Origin: Comamonadaceae bacterium OTU4NAUVB1
Lineage (GTDB): Bacteria > Pseudomonadota > Gammaproteobacteria > Burkholderiales > Burkholderiaceae_C
Assembly (NCBI GenBank): GCA_024372625.1
Contig: CP099607.1
Span: forward strand, 310,001 to 374,000
Length of the DNA stretch: 64,000 bases
Reading direction: 5' to 3'
Part shown: piece after piece, positions 35,372-44,165 of the stretch
Numbering within the stretch: the stretch's first letter is position 1
Layout of the letters: each line of letters starts with the position of its first letter
The notes under the pieces: generated by a model
Seen by the model: only the letters and a program-made list of their open reading frames with translations
Databases searched by the model: none
What the model was told of the DNA's origin: nothing
Program-made: the position numbers and the translations under genes

Positions 35372-36309
35372 GGCGAGGTCGGGGCGGTGCGCGCGGCGGC
35401 GCGGTCCAGCGGCAGGCCGGCGACACCGGGCTCGGCGCGCAGCACCGTGCCGTGGGTGGAATCGGTGACGTGGAGGACCTCGCGTCCGGCGCCGCCGAAG
35501 GCCAGGTTGGTGAGGGAGGCGCCGGGCGCGCCGCGCAGCACCAGTTCGGGCTCGGCGCGCGCGTTCAGCACCCAGACGCAGCCCAGTCCGGGGTTGGCCA
35601 CCAGCAGGCGGCCGTCGCGGTCGACCGCCAGACCGTCCGGCCCGCTCGGACCGTGCGAGGTGAAGAACTGGCTCACCTTGGCGACGCTGCCGTCGGCCAG
35701 CAGCGGCACGCGCCAGACGCAGTTGCCGCGCGTCACCGCCAGATACAGCACCTTCTGGTCCGGCGACAGCGCCACGCCGTTGGGACTGGGCACGTTGGCC
35801 AGCAGCAGGTCGAGCTGGCCGGAGGGACGCAGGCGGTAGAGGCGGCCGGTCGGGTCGTGCAGTCCGGTCTGGCCCTGGTCGGTGAAGTAGAGGTTGCCCG
35901 CGGCGTCGAAGACCAGGTCGTTGACGCCCTTGAAGCGCTCGCTGTTGCGGCGCTCCAGGAACGGCTCGACGCGGCCGCTGGCGATGTCCAGCCGCATCAG
36001 CCCGTGGCGGTAGTCGGTGATCAGCAGCGTGGCGTCGTCGAGCAGCTTCATGCCGTTGGGCTCGCCGTCGTACTCGGCCACCTGCGACCAGTCGCCGGCG
36101 GCATCGATGCGGAAGACGCGGCCGAAGGGGATGTCGCTCACGTAGAGGTTGCCGTGGTCGTCGGCCACCGGTCCTTCGAGGAACGAATCGGTGGGGTGGC
36201 CGCCCCGGTTGGCGCGGCTCCAGTCGCTGTGCTGGCGCTGGCGGAAGCGGTCCGGCAGGCGGGCGAAGGGTTGCAGATCGACCACGCGCGGGGGGTTCGT
36301 CAGGAACAT
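35368..36309 (-). CDS. SMP-30/gluconolactonase-family lactonase
   Basis: A 313-residue beta-propeller protein. Family signatures are FLEGPVADDHGNLYVSDIP (metal Glu), YDGEPNGMKLL (metal Asn), RFKGVNDLVFDAAGNLYFTDQG, PNGVALSPDQKVLYLAVT and SGPDGLAVDRDGRLLVANPG (Asp). Such enzymes use Ca2+ or Zn2+ to open sugar lactones or related esters. No signal peptide is seen. It lies between the second amidohydrolase (21 bp) and the dehydrogenase (4-bp overlap), so two lactonase-type enzymes and a hydroxyacid dehydrogenase appear in sequence, consistent with lactone opening followed by oxidation. Confidence 0.87.
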   Translation of the reverse strand: MFLTNPPRVVDLQPFARLPDRFRQRQHSDWSRANRGGHPTDSFLEGPVADDHGNLYVSDIPFGRVFRIDAAGDWSQVAEYDGEPNGMKLLDDATLLITDYRHGLMRLDIASGRVEPFLERRNSERFKGVNDLVFDAAGNLYFTDQGQTGLHDPTGRLYRLRPSGQLDLLLANVPSPNGVALSPDQKVLYLAVTRGNCVWRVPLLADGSVAKVSQFFTSHGPSGPDGLAVDRDGRLLVANPGLGCVWVLNARAEPELVLRGAPGASLTNLAFGGAGREVLHVTDSTHGTVLRAEPGVAGLPLDRAAARTAPTSP

Positions 36310-36330
36310 GGGAACGGTCGCCCGGAGGCG

Positions 36331-37245
36331 TCAGGATGAGGTGGGAAGCATGTCGAAACCGTAGAGCACGGCGGGGTTGTCGACCAGGATCGCGTCCATC
36401 CGCCGATCGTCGCCGCACCAGTCGCGCAGCAGGTCGACCAGGTCGGCGTCGTCGACGCTGCCGGCCGGCTCGGTGGTGTGCGGCCAGTCGCTGCCCCAGA
36501 CCAGGCGCTGCGGCGCCGCGCGCAGCAGGGCGCGGCCGAGCGGGGCCCGGTCGCCGTAGGCGGGCGCGCCCTCGGCCGAGCCCATGTAGGCGCCCGAGAG
36601 CTTGACCCAGGTGCGGCCGGCGTCCAGCAGCCGGCGCAGCGTGGCGAAGGCCTCGCCGTCGATGCCCGGCCGGGGGTCGATGCGCCCCAGGTGGTCGACC
36701 ACCAGCGGCAGCGGCAGGCGTGCCAGCACGGGTTCGAGCGCGACCAGCTGCGCCGCCGACGCGAACACCTGGAGGTGCCAGCCCAGCGGCGCCGCCTTGG
36801 CCGCCAGGGTCCGCAGCATCGCCGGCGTGGTGGTGCCCCAGGACTGCGGCGAGACGAAGTTGACCCGCAGGCCGCGCACGCCCCGCCCCGCCAGCCGCGT
36901 CAGCTCGGCCGCGTCCACGTCGTGCGCGACCACCGCGACGCCGCGCGCCCGCGGGCCCAGGGCGGCCAGGGCGTCGAGCGTGCAGCGGTTGTCGGTGCCG
37001 TAGGTCGAGGGCGTCACCACCACCGCCCGGCCGGTGCCCAGGCGCCGCTGCAGCAGGCGGTAGGCGGCCACGTCGGCCAGCGGCGGCGTGCGCGGCCAGT
37101 GCGCGGACGGCGCGAAGCGCGGGTCGAAGACGTGCATGTGGCAGTCGCAGGCGTCCGCCGGCAACGCGCGCGACGGCCGCCGGACGCCGGCGGAGTGCGG
37201 GACGGGCGCGGCATCGGGCGCGGGATGGGTCGCGGCGTGGGTCAT
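36331..37245 (-). CDS. TIM-barrel amidohydrolase, LigI/PDC-hydrolase-like (module B)
   Basis: A 304-residue metal-dependent hydrolase of the amidohydrolase superfamily. Visible active-site elements are DCHMHVFD (the HxH of strand 1), TPSTYGTDNR, VRGLRVNFVSP, LVVDHLGRID (the His of a later strand) and WGSDWPHT (the Asp of strand 8). These match the group around 2-pyrone-4,6-dicarboxylate hydrolase, 4-sulfomuconolactone hydrolase and D-galactarolactone isomerase, so a lactone of a dicarboxylic or sugar acid is the likely substrate. The ATG at 37245 was chosen over an upstream GTG at 37275. Paralogue of the protein at 42084-42992. Confidence 0.85.
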   Translation of the reverse strand: MTHAATHPAPDAAPVPHSAGVRRPSRALPADACDCHMHVFDPRFAPSAHWPRTPPLADVAAYRLLQRRLGTGRAVVVTPSTYGTDNRCTLDALAALGPRARGVAVVAHDVDAAELTRLAGRGVRGLRVNFVSPQSWGTTTPAMLRTLAAKAAPLGWHLQVFASAAQLVALEPVLARLPLPLVVDHLGRIDPRPGIDGEAFATLRRLLDAGRTWVKLSGAYMGSAEGAPAYGDRAPLGRALLRAAPQRLVWGSDWPHTTEPAGSVDDADLVDLLRDWCGDDRRMDAILVDNPAVLYGFDMLPTSS

Positions 37246-37297
37246 GGCGTCGGTCGTGGTGTCGGTCCTGGGCACGGCGGGATCGCGGCCGCCGCGC

Positions 37298-38254
37298 TCA
37301 GTCGACCTTGATGTCGCCCTTGCGGACCACGTCCGACCACTTGGCGGCCTCCTTCTGCAGGAACGCTGCGAACTCGGCCGGCGTGCTGCCCACGGGCTGC
37401 GCGCCCATCTCGCCCAGGCGCGTTCTGAGTTCGTCGTCGCGCAGCGATTCGACCACCGCCTGGTGCAGACGCCGCACCACCGGCTCGGGGGTGCCGGCCG
37501 GCAGCAGCAGGCCGTTCCACTCGTAGGCCTCGTAGCCGGGCAGCACGGTCTCCGCGACGGTGGGCACCTCCGCCAGCAGGGGCGAGCGCTTGGGCGAGGA
37601 GATCGCCAACGCGCGCAGCTTGCCCGAGGCCACCAGCGGGTTGCTCGCCGCCAGGGTGCCGAACATGAAGTCGACCTGTCCGCCCATCACGTCGGAGATC
37701 GCCGGACCGCCGCTCTTGTAGGGCACGTGCAGCAGGTCCAGCCCCAGGCCCTGGCGGTAGAGCTCGGCGGCCAGGCGCTGCACCGTGCCGCTGCCGCCGG
37801 AGGCGAAGGTGAGCTTGCCGGGTTGGGCCTTGGCGCGCGCGATCAGGTCCTGCTGGTCGCGGATCGGCGAGTCCTTGCGCACGATCAGCACGTTGGGCGA
37901 GAGCGAGACCAGCGCCAGCGGCTGGAAGCTCTTGTCGTTGAACGGCAGCCTGGCGTAGAGCGCCGGGTTGATGGAGAACGGCGTGGCGTCGTAGAGCACG
38001 GTGTAGCCGTCGGCCGGGGCGCGCGCCACGAAGGCCTCGCCGATGGTGCCGCTGGCCCCGGGCTTGTTGTCGACGATCACGCTGGTGCCCAGCCGGGCGC
38101 CCATGCGCACCGCCAGCTGGCGGGCGATGGCGTCGGCCGCGCCGCCGGGGGCGTAGGGCACGACCAGGGTGACGGTGCGTTCGGGGAACGCCGCCTGGGC
38201 GGCGCCGGCGGCCACGGCGCAGGCCAGCAGCAGGGTCTTGAGGAGCTTTTTCAT
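37298..38254 (-). CDS. Bug/TctC-family periplasmic binding protein
   Basis: A 318-residue secreted binding protein: signal peptide MKKLLKTLLLACAVAAGAAQA, then VTLVVPYAPGGAADAIAR, DNKPGASGTIGEAFVARAPADGYT, FASGGSGTVQRLA, VPYKSGGPAISDVMGGQVDFMFGT and a C-terminal KGDIKVD. The ATG at 38254 was chosen because it gives a textbook signal peptide. Bug proteins bind small carboxylates such as dicarboxylates, amino acids or aromatic acids in the periplasm. It sits between another Bug gene (53 bp) and the second amidohydrolase. No transport partner is encoded here. Confidence 0.88.
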   Translation of the reverse strand: MKKLLKTLLLACAVAAGAAQAAFPERTVTLVVPYAPGGAADAIARQLAVRMGARLGTSVIVDNKPGASGTIGEAFVARAPADGYTVLYDATPFSINPALYARLPFNDKSFQPLALVSLSPNVLIVRKDSPIRDQQDLIARAKAQPGKLTFASGGSGTVQRLAAELYRQGLGLDLLHVPYKSGGPAISDVMGGQVDFMFGTLAASNPLVASGKLRALAISSPKRSPLLAEVPTVAETVLPGYEAYEWNGLLLPAGTPEPVVRRLHQAVVESLRDDELRTRLGEMGAQPVGSTPAEFAAFLQKEAAKWSDVVRKGDIKVD

Positions 38255-38307
38255 GGGGTGTCCCGGAACAGGTTGGAAGGCGGATGGGTTCGGGGTGGCG
38301 GCGGCGT

Positions 38308-39288
38308 TCACTCGACCTTGAGGTCGAGTTCCCGCGCGGTGCGCGTGGCGCCCTTGACCTCGGTGTCGAGCTGGCGGGCGAAGGCGTCACCGCACGTGCC
38401 GCTCGCCTGCATGCCCAGGCCGCGCAGCTTCTCGGCGGTCGCCGGGGCGGCGGCGAAGTCCTTCGCCACGCGTGTCAGACGCTCGACCACGTCGGCCGGC
38501 GTGCCCGCCGGCGCCAGCAGGCCGTACCAGGCATCGGCCGAATAGCCCTTGACGCCCGACTCCTCGAAGGTCGGCACCTGTGGCAGCAGGGCCGAGCGCC
38601 GCGGCGCGGCCACCGCCAGCGCGCGCAGCTTGCCGGTCTGCACCTGCGGCAGCACCGAGCCCAGCGTGGCGAAGGAGGCGTCGACCTGACCGCCCATCAG
38701 GTCGGTCACCGCCTGGGCGGCGCCCTTGTAGGGGATGTGGTTCATCCGCGTGCCGGTCAGCCGGGTGAACTGCTCGCTGGCGAAGTGGCCGCTGCTCCCG
38801 CTGCCGGGCGTCGCGTAGGTGCGCTCCCCGGGACGCGCGCGCACGTCGCGCAGGAACTCGTCCAGGGTCTTCGCCGGCATCGACGGCCCGACCACCAGCA
38901 CCGTCGGGCTGATCGCCAGCGTGCAGATCGGCGCGAAGGAACGCAGCGCGTCGAACTTGACGCGCGCGGCGTAGAGCGCCGGGATCATGGTGTGGTTGGT
39001 GGCGCCCAGCAGCAGCGTGCGGCCGTCGGCCGGCGCCGCGGCCACCGCCTCGGCCGCCAGGATGGTGTTGGCGCCGGGCTTGTTGTCGACGATCACCGGC
39101 TGCCCGAGCGCGCGTCCGGCGAAGTCCGCGAAGGCGCGCGCCACCACGTCGGTGGGTCCGCCGGCGGAGAAGCCCACCACCAGGCGGATGGGCTGGGTCG
39201 ACGCCGCCGGCTGGGCGGACGCGAGGGTGGCGATCACGGCCGTGCCGGCGGCGATCAGCGCGGGTCGGATCCGATGGCGGATATGCAT
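38308..39288 (-). CDS. Bug/TctC-family periplasmic binding protein
   Basis: A 326-residue secreted binding protein with a signal peptide (about 1-25, ending ASAQ). Bug motifs: IRLVVGFSAGGPTDVVAR, DNKPGANTILAAEAVAAAPADGRT, YATPGSGSSGHFA, IPYKGAAQAVTDLMGGQVDASFAT and TRTARELDLKVE at the C-terminus. It differs from its three operon paralogues by an extra Cys near the C-terminus (SGTCGDAF) and shares only family-level motifs, so it probably binds a different or modified ligand. It follows the dehydrogenase gene by about 94 bp and precedes the next Bug gene by 53 bp. Confidence 0.88.
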   Translation of the reverse strand: MHIRHRIRPALIAAGTAVIATLASAQPAASTQPIRLVVGFSAGGPTDVVARAFADFAGRALGQPVIVDNKPGANTILAAEAVAAAPADGRTLLLGATNHTMIPALYAARVKFDALRSFAPICTLAISPTVLVVGPSMPAKTLDEFLRDVRARPGERTYATPGSGSSGHFASEQFTRLTGTRMNHIPYKGAAQAVTDLMGGQVDASFATLGSVLPQVQTGKLRALAVAAPRRSALLPQVPTFEESGVKGYSADAWYGLLAPAGTPADVVERLTRVAKDFAAAPATAEKLRGLGMQASGTCGDAFARQLDTEVKGATRTARELDLKVE

Positions 39289-39382
39289 GGCTTGTCTCCT
39301 GGGAAAGGCGGAAGGCCGCCCGTGCCGCTCTGCGGCAGGCTCGGGGCGGACCGGAGGCGTGGAAGCGTGGCGGCGCGGGGTG

Positions 39383-40321
39383 TCAGGCGGCGGCGCTGGA
39401 CGTCGCGCCCTGGAGCACCGAGCGCACGTTGCGCGCGGCGGCGACGCCCATGTTCACGTAGGCGTCGCCCGTCACGCCGCCGATGTGCGGGCTCAGGACG
39501 AAGCCCGGCTGGCCCTTGAAGACGTTGTCCGCCGCCAGCGGCTCGACCGCGAAGCTGTCGAGCCCGGCGCTCATCACCTGGCCCGAACGCACCGCCGCGA
39601 GCAGCGCGTCCTCGTCGATCAGGCCGCCGCGCGCGGTGTTCACCACGATCACGCCGCGCCTGCATTTCGCCAGCGTGCCGGCGTCGAGCAGCCGGCGGTT
39701 CTCCTCGGTCAGCGGGCAGTGCAGCGAGATCGCGTCGGCCTCGCGCCAGATGGTCTCCAGGTCGACGCCGTGCACGTACTCCGGCAGGTCCTTCGCGAAC
39801 GGATCGAAGCCGATCACGCGCATGCCCAGGGCATCGGCCATGCGCGCGAACTTCAGGCCGATGGCGCCCAGGCCCACCAGGCCGACCGTGCGGCCGCCGA
39901 GCTCGACGCTCTTGTGGGTGGCCTTGTCCCAGTGGCCGGCGTGCATGCGCGCGTCCAGCGCCACCACCGACTTGGCGCAGGCCAGCAGCAGCGCCAGCGC
40001 CTGTTCGGCGACGGCTGCGGCGTTGGCGCCCACGGCGGCGAGCACCGCGATGCCGCGTTCCCTGGCGGCGACCTTGTCGATGGTGTCGGTGCCGCTGCCG
40101 TGCTTGGCGATCACCCTGAGCGACGGCGCCGCGTCCATGGCGGCGGCGCCGACGCCGCTGTAGCGCACGATGATCGCGACCGGGTCGTGCCGGCGGCACA
40201 GGTCGACGATGTCGTCCGTGCTCGGCGTCCTGCCGGCATAGACCATCTCGAAGCCTTCGAGCAGGGCCAGGGCCTGCGGCGCGAGGTCGGCGCCGGTGAC
40301 CAGGACGGTGCCGCCGCTCAC
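39383..40321 (-). CDS. D-isomer-specific 2-hydroxyacid dehydrogenase (module A)
   Basis: A 312-residue NAD-dependent dehydrogenase with GLVGLGAIGLKFARM (Rossmann), GFDPFAKDLPE, and catalytic Arg in VNTARGG, Glu in FAVEPLAAD and His in LSPHIGGVT. The GTG at 40321 was taken as start: it overlaps the TGA of the upstream RraA-type gene (GTGA) and gives SGGTVLVTGADL, aligned with the start of the paralogue at 34445-35371. Translational coupling to an RraA-type aldolase gene suggests that the two act on successive intermediates, for example oxidation of a hydroxyacid to the oxoacid that is then cleaved. Substrate unknown. Confidence 0.87.
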   Translation of the reverse strand: MSGGTVLVTGADLAPQALALLEGFEMVYAGRTPSTDDIVDLCRRHDPVAIIVRYSGVGAAAMDAAPSLRVIAKHGSGTDTIDKVAARERGIAVLAAVGANAAAVAEQALALLLACAKSVVALDARMHAGHWDKATHKSVELGGRTVGLVGLGAIGLKFARMADALGMRVIGFDPFAKDLPEYVHGVDLETIWREADAISLHCPLTEENRRLLDAGTLAKCRRGVIVVNTARGGLIDEDALLAAVRSGQVMSAGLDSFAVEPLAADNVFKGQPGFVLSPHIGGVTGDAYVNMGVAAARNVRSVLQGATSSAAA

Positions 40322-41010
40322 AGCGTCTCCCCTTCCTTGAGCACGCCGGCCGAGCGCAGGGCGGCGCCGAGCCACTTGGCGGCGGTGTCGCCTTCCTTGA
40401 TGGCGGCGATGCGCGCGGCCTCGTCCTTGACCTTCTTCTCGGCCAGGGGCAGCAGCGCGGCGAGCTTCTCGCGCTCGACCACCACCACGCCGTCGCCGTC
40501 GGCGATGACGAAATCGCCCGGGTGCACCGTCACGCCGCCGACCGTCACCGGATGGCCGATGCGCCCGCCGACGTTCTTGGTCGGGCCGTTGGGGTTGGTG
40601 CCCACGGAGAAGACCGGGTAGTCCATCTCGTCGATCTCCAGGCTGTCGCGGCAGGCGCCGTCCATCACCACGCCGGCGATGCCGAGCTTCTGGCAGGCCG
40701 TCATCATGATGGTGCCCATCAGCGCGGAGGTCTGGTCGCCCTTGCCGTCGATGACCAGCACGTCGCCCGGCTTGGCCAGCGCGATGGCCGCGTGGATCAT
40801 CAGGTTGTCGCCCGGGCGCACCTCGACCGTGAAGGCGGTGCCGGCGAGCTTCATGCGCGGACGCAGCGCCTGGATGCGCCCGTGCATCGCGCCGCGCCGG
40901 CCGGCGACGTCGGCCAGGATGGCGGGTTGCAGCTGCGCGGCCTGCGCCACGAGGGCGGCGGGCACGCGTTCGAAGTCACGGACGATGTCGGGGAGTTGGG
41001 AGGCGGACAT
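40318..41010 (-). CDS. RraA-family protein (HMG/oxaloacetate aldolase type)
   Basis: A 230-residue protein of the RraA/4-hydroxy-4-methyl-2-oxoglutarate aldolase family. The glycine-rich region PGDVLVIDGKGDQTSALMG and GIAGVVMDGACRD (Arg-Asp pair binding Mg2+ and pyruvate enolate) match the class II pyruvate aldolases of this fold, rather than the RNase E inhibitor alone. Also visible are YPVFSVGTNPNGPTKNVGG and PGDFVIADGDGVVVV. ATG at 41010 follows a purine-rich leader. In this catabolic operon an aldolase or oxaloacetate-decarboxylase role is more likely than RNase regulation. Coupled by 4-bp overlap to the dehydrogenase gene. Confidence 0.87.
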   Translation of the reverse strand: MSASQLPDIVRDFERVPAALVAQAAQLQPAILADVAGRRGAMHGRIQALRPRMKLAGTAFTVEVRPGDNLMIHAAIALAKPGDVLVIDGKGDQTSALMGTIMMTACQKLGIAGVVMDGACRDSLEIDEMDYPVFSVGTNPNGPTKNVGGRIGHPVTVGGVTVHPGDFVIADGDGVVVVEREKLAALLPLAEKKVKDEAARIAAIKEGDTAAKWLGAALRSAGVLKEGETL

Positions 41011-41091
41011 GGGATGGCTTTCGGTCGATGAGGGAAGGAAGAAGAGAAGGAAAGAACGGAGGTCGGGTGGTGGCGCAGGCACGTGGCGCGC

Positions 41092-42087
41092 TCAGTCCGC
41101 CTTGATGTCGGCGTCCTTGATGACGCGGGCCCACTTGGCCAGGTCGGACTTCTGGGTGTCGGCGAGCTGCGCGGGCGTGCCACCGACCAGCGAGACGCCC
41201 AGCTTGTCGGCCATGGCGACCACTTCGGCGTCCTTCAGGATGCGCACGATGTCGGTGTTCAGACGCTGCACCACGGCGGCGGGCGTGCCGGCCGGCGCAT
41301 AGGCCGCCTGCCATTGCTCGACGACGAAGTCCTTGAAGCCGGCCTCCCCCATCGTGGGCGTGGCGGCCATGGACTTCAGGCGGGATGCCGACGTCACGGC
41401 CAGCGCGCGCAGCCGGCCGCTCTGGATGTGCGGCAACGCCGCCGCCACGGGAGCGAACATGAAGGTGGCGTGGCCGGCGAGCACGTCCTGGATGGCCGGG
41501 GTGTCGCCCTTGTAGGGCACGTGGGTCATGCGGGTGCCGGTCTGCAGGCGCAGCAGTTCGCCCTGCATCTGCAGGATGGTGCCGCTGCCGCCGGAAGCGA
41601 ACGAGATCGCACCGGGCTCGGCCTTGGCGGCGCCCACCAGATCGGCGACGGTCTTGAAAGGCTGCGCGTTGCCGACGATCAGCACGTGGGGGATGGTGCC
41701 GATCAGGACGATCGGCTCGAACGCCTTGACCGGGTCGTAGGGCATCTTCGCCAGCAGGCTCGGCACGATGGCCTGGGGCCCGATCGAGGTGCCCAGCAAG
41801 GTATGGCCGTCCGGCGCGGCCTTGGCGACGAACGCCGAGCCGATGACGCCGGTGGCGCCGGCCTTGTTGTCGACGATCACCGTGGCGCCCAGCGACGTGC
41901 CCAGGCGCAACGCGATCGCGCGGCCGAGGATGTCGGTGGTGCCACCCGGCGGATAGGGAACGACCCAGGTGATGGGCCGGTCGCCCGGCCAGGCGCCCTG
42001 CGCGGCGGCGGGCACGCCGGTCAGTCCGGTCGTGGCGAACAGCGAGAGGGCCAGGAGGCCGGCGATGCGGCGGCGCGACGTGTTCAT
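41092..42087 (-). CDS. Bug/TctC-family periplasmic binding protein
   Basis: A 331-residue secreted binding protein; signal peptide about 1-30 (basic MNTSRRR, hydrophobic run, AAAQ). Bug motifs: ITWVVPYPPGGTTDILGR, DNKAGATGVIGSAFVAKAAPDGHT, FASGGSGTILQM, VPYKGDTPAIQDVLAGHATFMF and C-terminal KDADIKAD. The ATG overlaps the stop of the upstream amidohydrolase by 4 bp (ATGA), so a periplasmic receptor is translationally coupled to a cytoplasmic enzyme, which suggests they handle the same compound. Confidence 0.9.
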   Translation of the reverse strand: MNTSRRRIAGLLALSLFATTGLTGVPAAAQGAWPGDRPITWVVPYPPGGTTDILGRAIALRLGTSLGATVIVDNKAGATGVIGSAFVAKAAPDGHTLLGTSIGPQAIVPSLLAKMPYDPVKAFEPIVLIGTIPHVLIVGNAQPFKTVADLVGAAKAEPGAISFASGGSGTILQMQGELLRLQTGTRMTHVPYKGDTPAIQDVLAGHATFMFAPVAAALPHIQSGRLRALAVTSASRLKSMAATPTMGEAGFKDFVVEQWQAAYAPAGTPAAVVQRLNTDIVRILKDAEVVAMADKLGVSLVGGTPAQLADTQKSDLAKWARVIKDADIKAD

Positions 42088-42992
42088 GCGCGTTCCTCGA
42101 GAGAAGTGGATTCGAAGCCGTAGAGCACGGCGGGGTTGTCGACCAGCACGCGCCGCAGTCCGGCCGCGTCGGCCGTCCATTCGGCCAGCAGCGCCATCAG
42201 CCGGGCGTCGTCGGGCAGGACCTGGTGGCCCGCGGTGGCCGAGGCGTGCGGCCAGTCGCTGCCCCAGACGGTGCGTTCGGGCGCCGCAGCGAGGTAGTCG
42301 CGCGCCAGCGAGCCCACGTCGCCGTAGTCGGGGGGTCCCGCCTCGCTCACGATGTAGGCGCCCGAGAGCTTGACCCAGGCGCGGCCCGCGTCGAGCAGCC
42401 GCAGGACCAGCCGGTGCGCCGGATGCCGGTACGCCAGCGAAGGCGCGATGCGACCGAAATGGTCGAACACCACGTCCACCGGCAGGAGCGACAGGCGTGG
42501 CGCCAGGTCGGCCAGCACGTCCGGCGGCGCCAGCAACTGCAGGTGCCAACCCAGCGGGGCGATGCGCGCGGCCAGGGTGTCGAGCTGCGCGACCGACCCT
42601 GTCGTTCCCAGCGAGAGGTTCAAGCGGACGCCGCGCACGCCTCCGGCATGCAGCGCCTGGAGTTCGGCGTCGTCGATGTCTGGGCCGATCACGGCGACGC
42701 CGCGTGCAGCGCCGCCGAAGTCCGCCAGCGCCGCGCGCATCGGCCGGTTGTCGGTGCCGTAGGTCGAGGGCGTCACGAAGACGACGCGTCCGGTCCCGGT
42801 ACGCCGCTGCAGCCGGCGGTAATCGGCCACGGTCGCGTCGGGCGGCGTCAGGCGCGCCCCGGGCACGGCGGGAAAGCGCGCGTCGTAGACATGCACGTGG
42901 CAGTCGCAGGCCAGGCCCGGCACGTCCACCCGGGCGCGGCCCTGCCCCGCCGAGAACGGCGCCGTGGCCGTTTCGTCGTCTGTCGTCGTCAT
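42084..42992 (-). CDS. TIM-barrel amidohydrolase, LigI/PDC-hydrolase-like (module A)
   Basis: A 302-residue metal-dependent hydrolase. Active-site elements in order: DCHVHVYDARF (HxH), TPSTYGTDNRPM, VRGVRLNLSLG, VVFDHFGRIAP (His) and WGSDWPHASA (Asp), ending VDNPAVLYGF as in its paralogue at 36331-37245. The group includes lactone hydrolases of protocatechuate and sugar-acid pathways. It is coupled to the following Bug gene by a 4-bp overlap. Compared with the paralogue the loop after the HxH strand and the region around 220-230 differ most, so the two enzymes may have related but distinct substrates. Confidence 0.86.
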   Translation of the reverse strand: MTTTDDETATAPFSAGQGRARVDVPGLACDCHVHVYDARFPAVPGARLTPPDATVADYRRLQRRTGTGRVVFVTPSTYGTDNRPMRAALADFGGAARGVAVIGPDIDDAELQALHAGGVRGVRLNLSLGTTGSVAQLDTLAARIAPLGWHLQLLAPPDVLADLAPRLSLLPVDVVFDHFGRIAPSLAYRHPAHRLVLRLLDAGRAWVKLSGAYIVSEAGPPDYGDVGSLARDYLAAAPERTVWGSDWPHASATAGHQVLPDDARLMALLAEWTADAAGLRRVLVDNPAVLYGFESTSLEERA

Positions 42993-43041
42993 CGCGCGTT
43001 TCCGGGCGTCGGGTGTCGGGATGTCGGAGTGACGGCCGCGC

Positions 43042-44052
43042 TCAGTCGACCTTCGCGCCCGATTCCTTCACGACCTTGCCCCAGCGCACGATGTCGTCGC
43101 GGATCAGGGTGGCGAAGCGCTCGGGCGTGCCGCCCAGGGACTCGGCGCCCTGGCTGGCCAGCTTCTTCTTCACCTCGGGGTCCTGCACGGCCTGGTTGAA
43201 GGCGGCGTTCAGCTTGGACACCACGTCCGGGGGCAAGCCGTCCGGGCCGGCGATGCCGAACCAGGTCACCGCCTCGAAACCCTTGTAGCCCGACTCGGCC
43301 ACCGTCGGCACGGCCGGCAGGTCGGTCGTGCGCTGGGCCGAGGTGACGGCGATCGGGCGCATCTTGCCGCTGCGGATGTAGCCGATGAGCGTGGGCACCG
43401 AGGACATGTACATCTGGATCTGGCCGCCGATGAGGTCGGTCGAACCCTGCGCGGCGCCCTTGTAGGGCACGTGCGTGAACTTCACGCCGGCGGTCTTCTG
43501 CAGCAGCTCGGTGGCCAGGTGGGCGACGGTGCCGCTGCCCGAGCTGGCGTAGTTCAGCGTCTCGGGCTTGGCCTTGGCGGCGGCGATGACGTCGGCCAGC
43601 GTCTTGTAGGGCGAGTCGGCCGCGACCACCAGCACCAGCGGGGCGGTGGCCACCAGCGTCACCGGCGACAGGTCCTTCTGCGGGTCGTAGGGCAGCTTGG
43701 GGTAGAGCGTCGGGTTGATCGCCAGGTTGCTGGTCTGTCCCAGCACCAGCGTGTAGCCGTCGGCCGCCGCCTTGGCCGCCGCGTCGACGCCCAGGTTGCC
43801 GCCGGAGCCCGGCTTGTTGTCGATGACGATCGACCAGCCGTTGCTGGTGGCGACCTTGTTGGCCACCTCGCGGGCGATCAGGTCGGTGCCGCCGCCGGCG
43901 GGGAACGGCACGACCAGCCGGATCGGCCGCGAGGGGTAGTTCGCCTGCGCCAGGGCCGGCGCGGTGCCCAGGAGCGACCCGGTGGCGATCAGGCCGAGGG
44001 CGGCCAGGGCGAAGCGACGCGAAGCGCCGCCGGTGGTGCGGAAGGATGTCAT
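43042..44052 (-). CDS. Bug/TctC-family periplasmic binding protein
   Basis: A 336-residue secreted binding protein; the signal peptide starts MTSFRTTGGASRRFALAALG (a Tat-like RR may be coincidental) and ends around AQA. Bug motifs: IRLVVPFPAGGGTDLIAR, DNKPGSGGNLGVDAAAKAAADGYT, YASSGSGTVAHLA, VPYKGAAQGSTDLIGGQIQMYM and C-terminal KESGAKVD. ATG at 44052 was chosen for the signal peptide. It is the first structural gene after the LysR gene, with 113 bp between them that include an AT-rich stretch (44135-44160), probably the main promoter of the gene run. Confidence 0.88.
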   Translation of the reverse strand: MTSFRTTGGASRRFALAALGLIATGSLLGTAPALAQANYPSRPIRLVVPFPAGGGTDLIAREVANKVATSNGWSIVIDNKPGSGGNLGVDAAAKAAADGYTLVLGQTSNLAINPTLYPKLPYDPQKDLSPVTLVATAPLVLVVAADSPYKTLADVIAAAKAKPETLNYASSGSGTVAHLATELLQKTAGVKFTHVPYKGAAQGSTDLIGGQIQMYMSSVPTLIGYIRSGKMRPIAVTSAQRTTDLPAVPTVAESGYKGFEAVTWFGIAGPDGLPPDVVSKLNAAFNQAVQDPEVKKKLASQGAESLGGTPERFATLIRDDIVRWGKVVKESGAKVD

Positions 44053-44165
44053 CTCACTTGTCTCCAGTTCGTGGCGCCCGTCCACGGAGGGGACGATGCG
44101 TTCGGTGAATGGCAAGTATTCACAGGACCACACCCCGGGTCCAATCGATTATTTTTCGCAATCCA

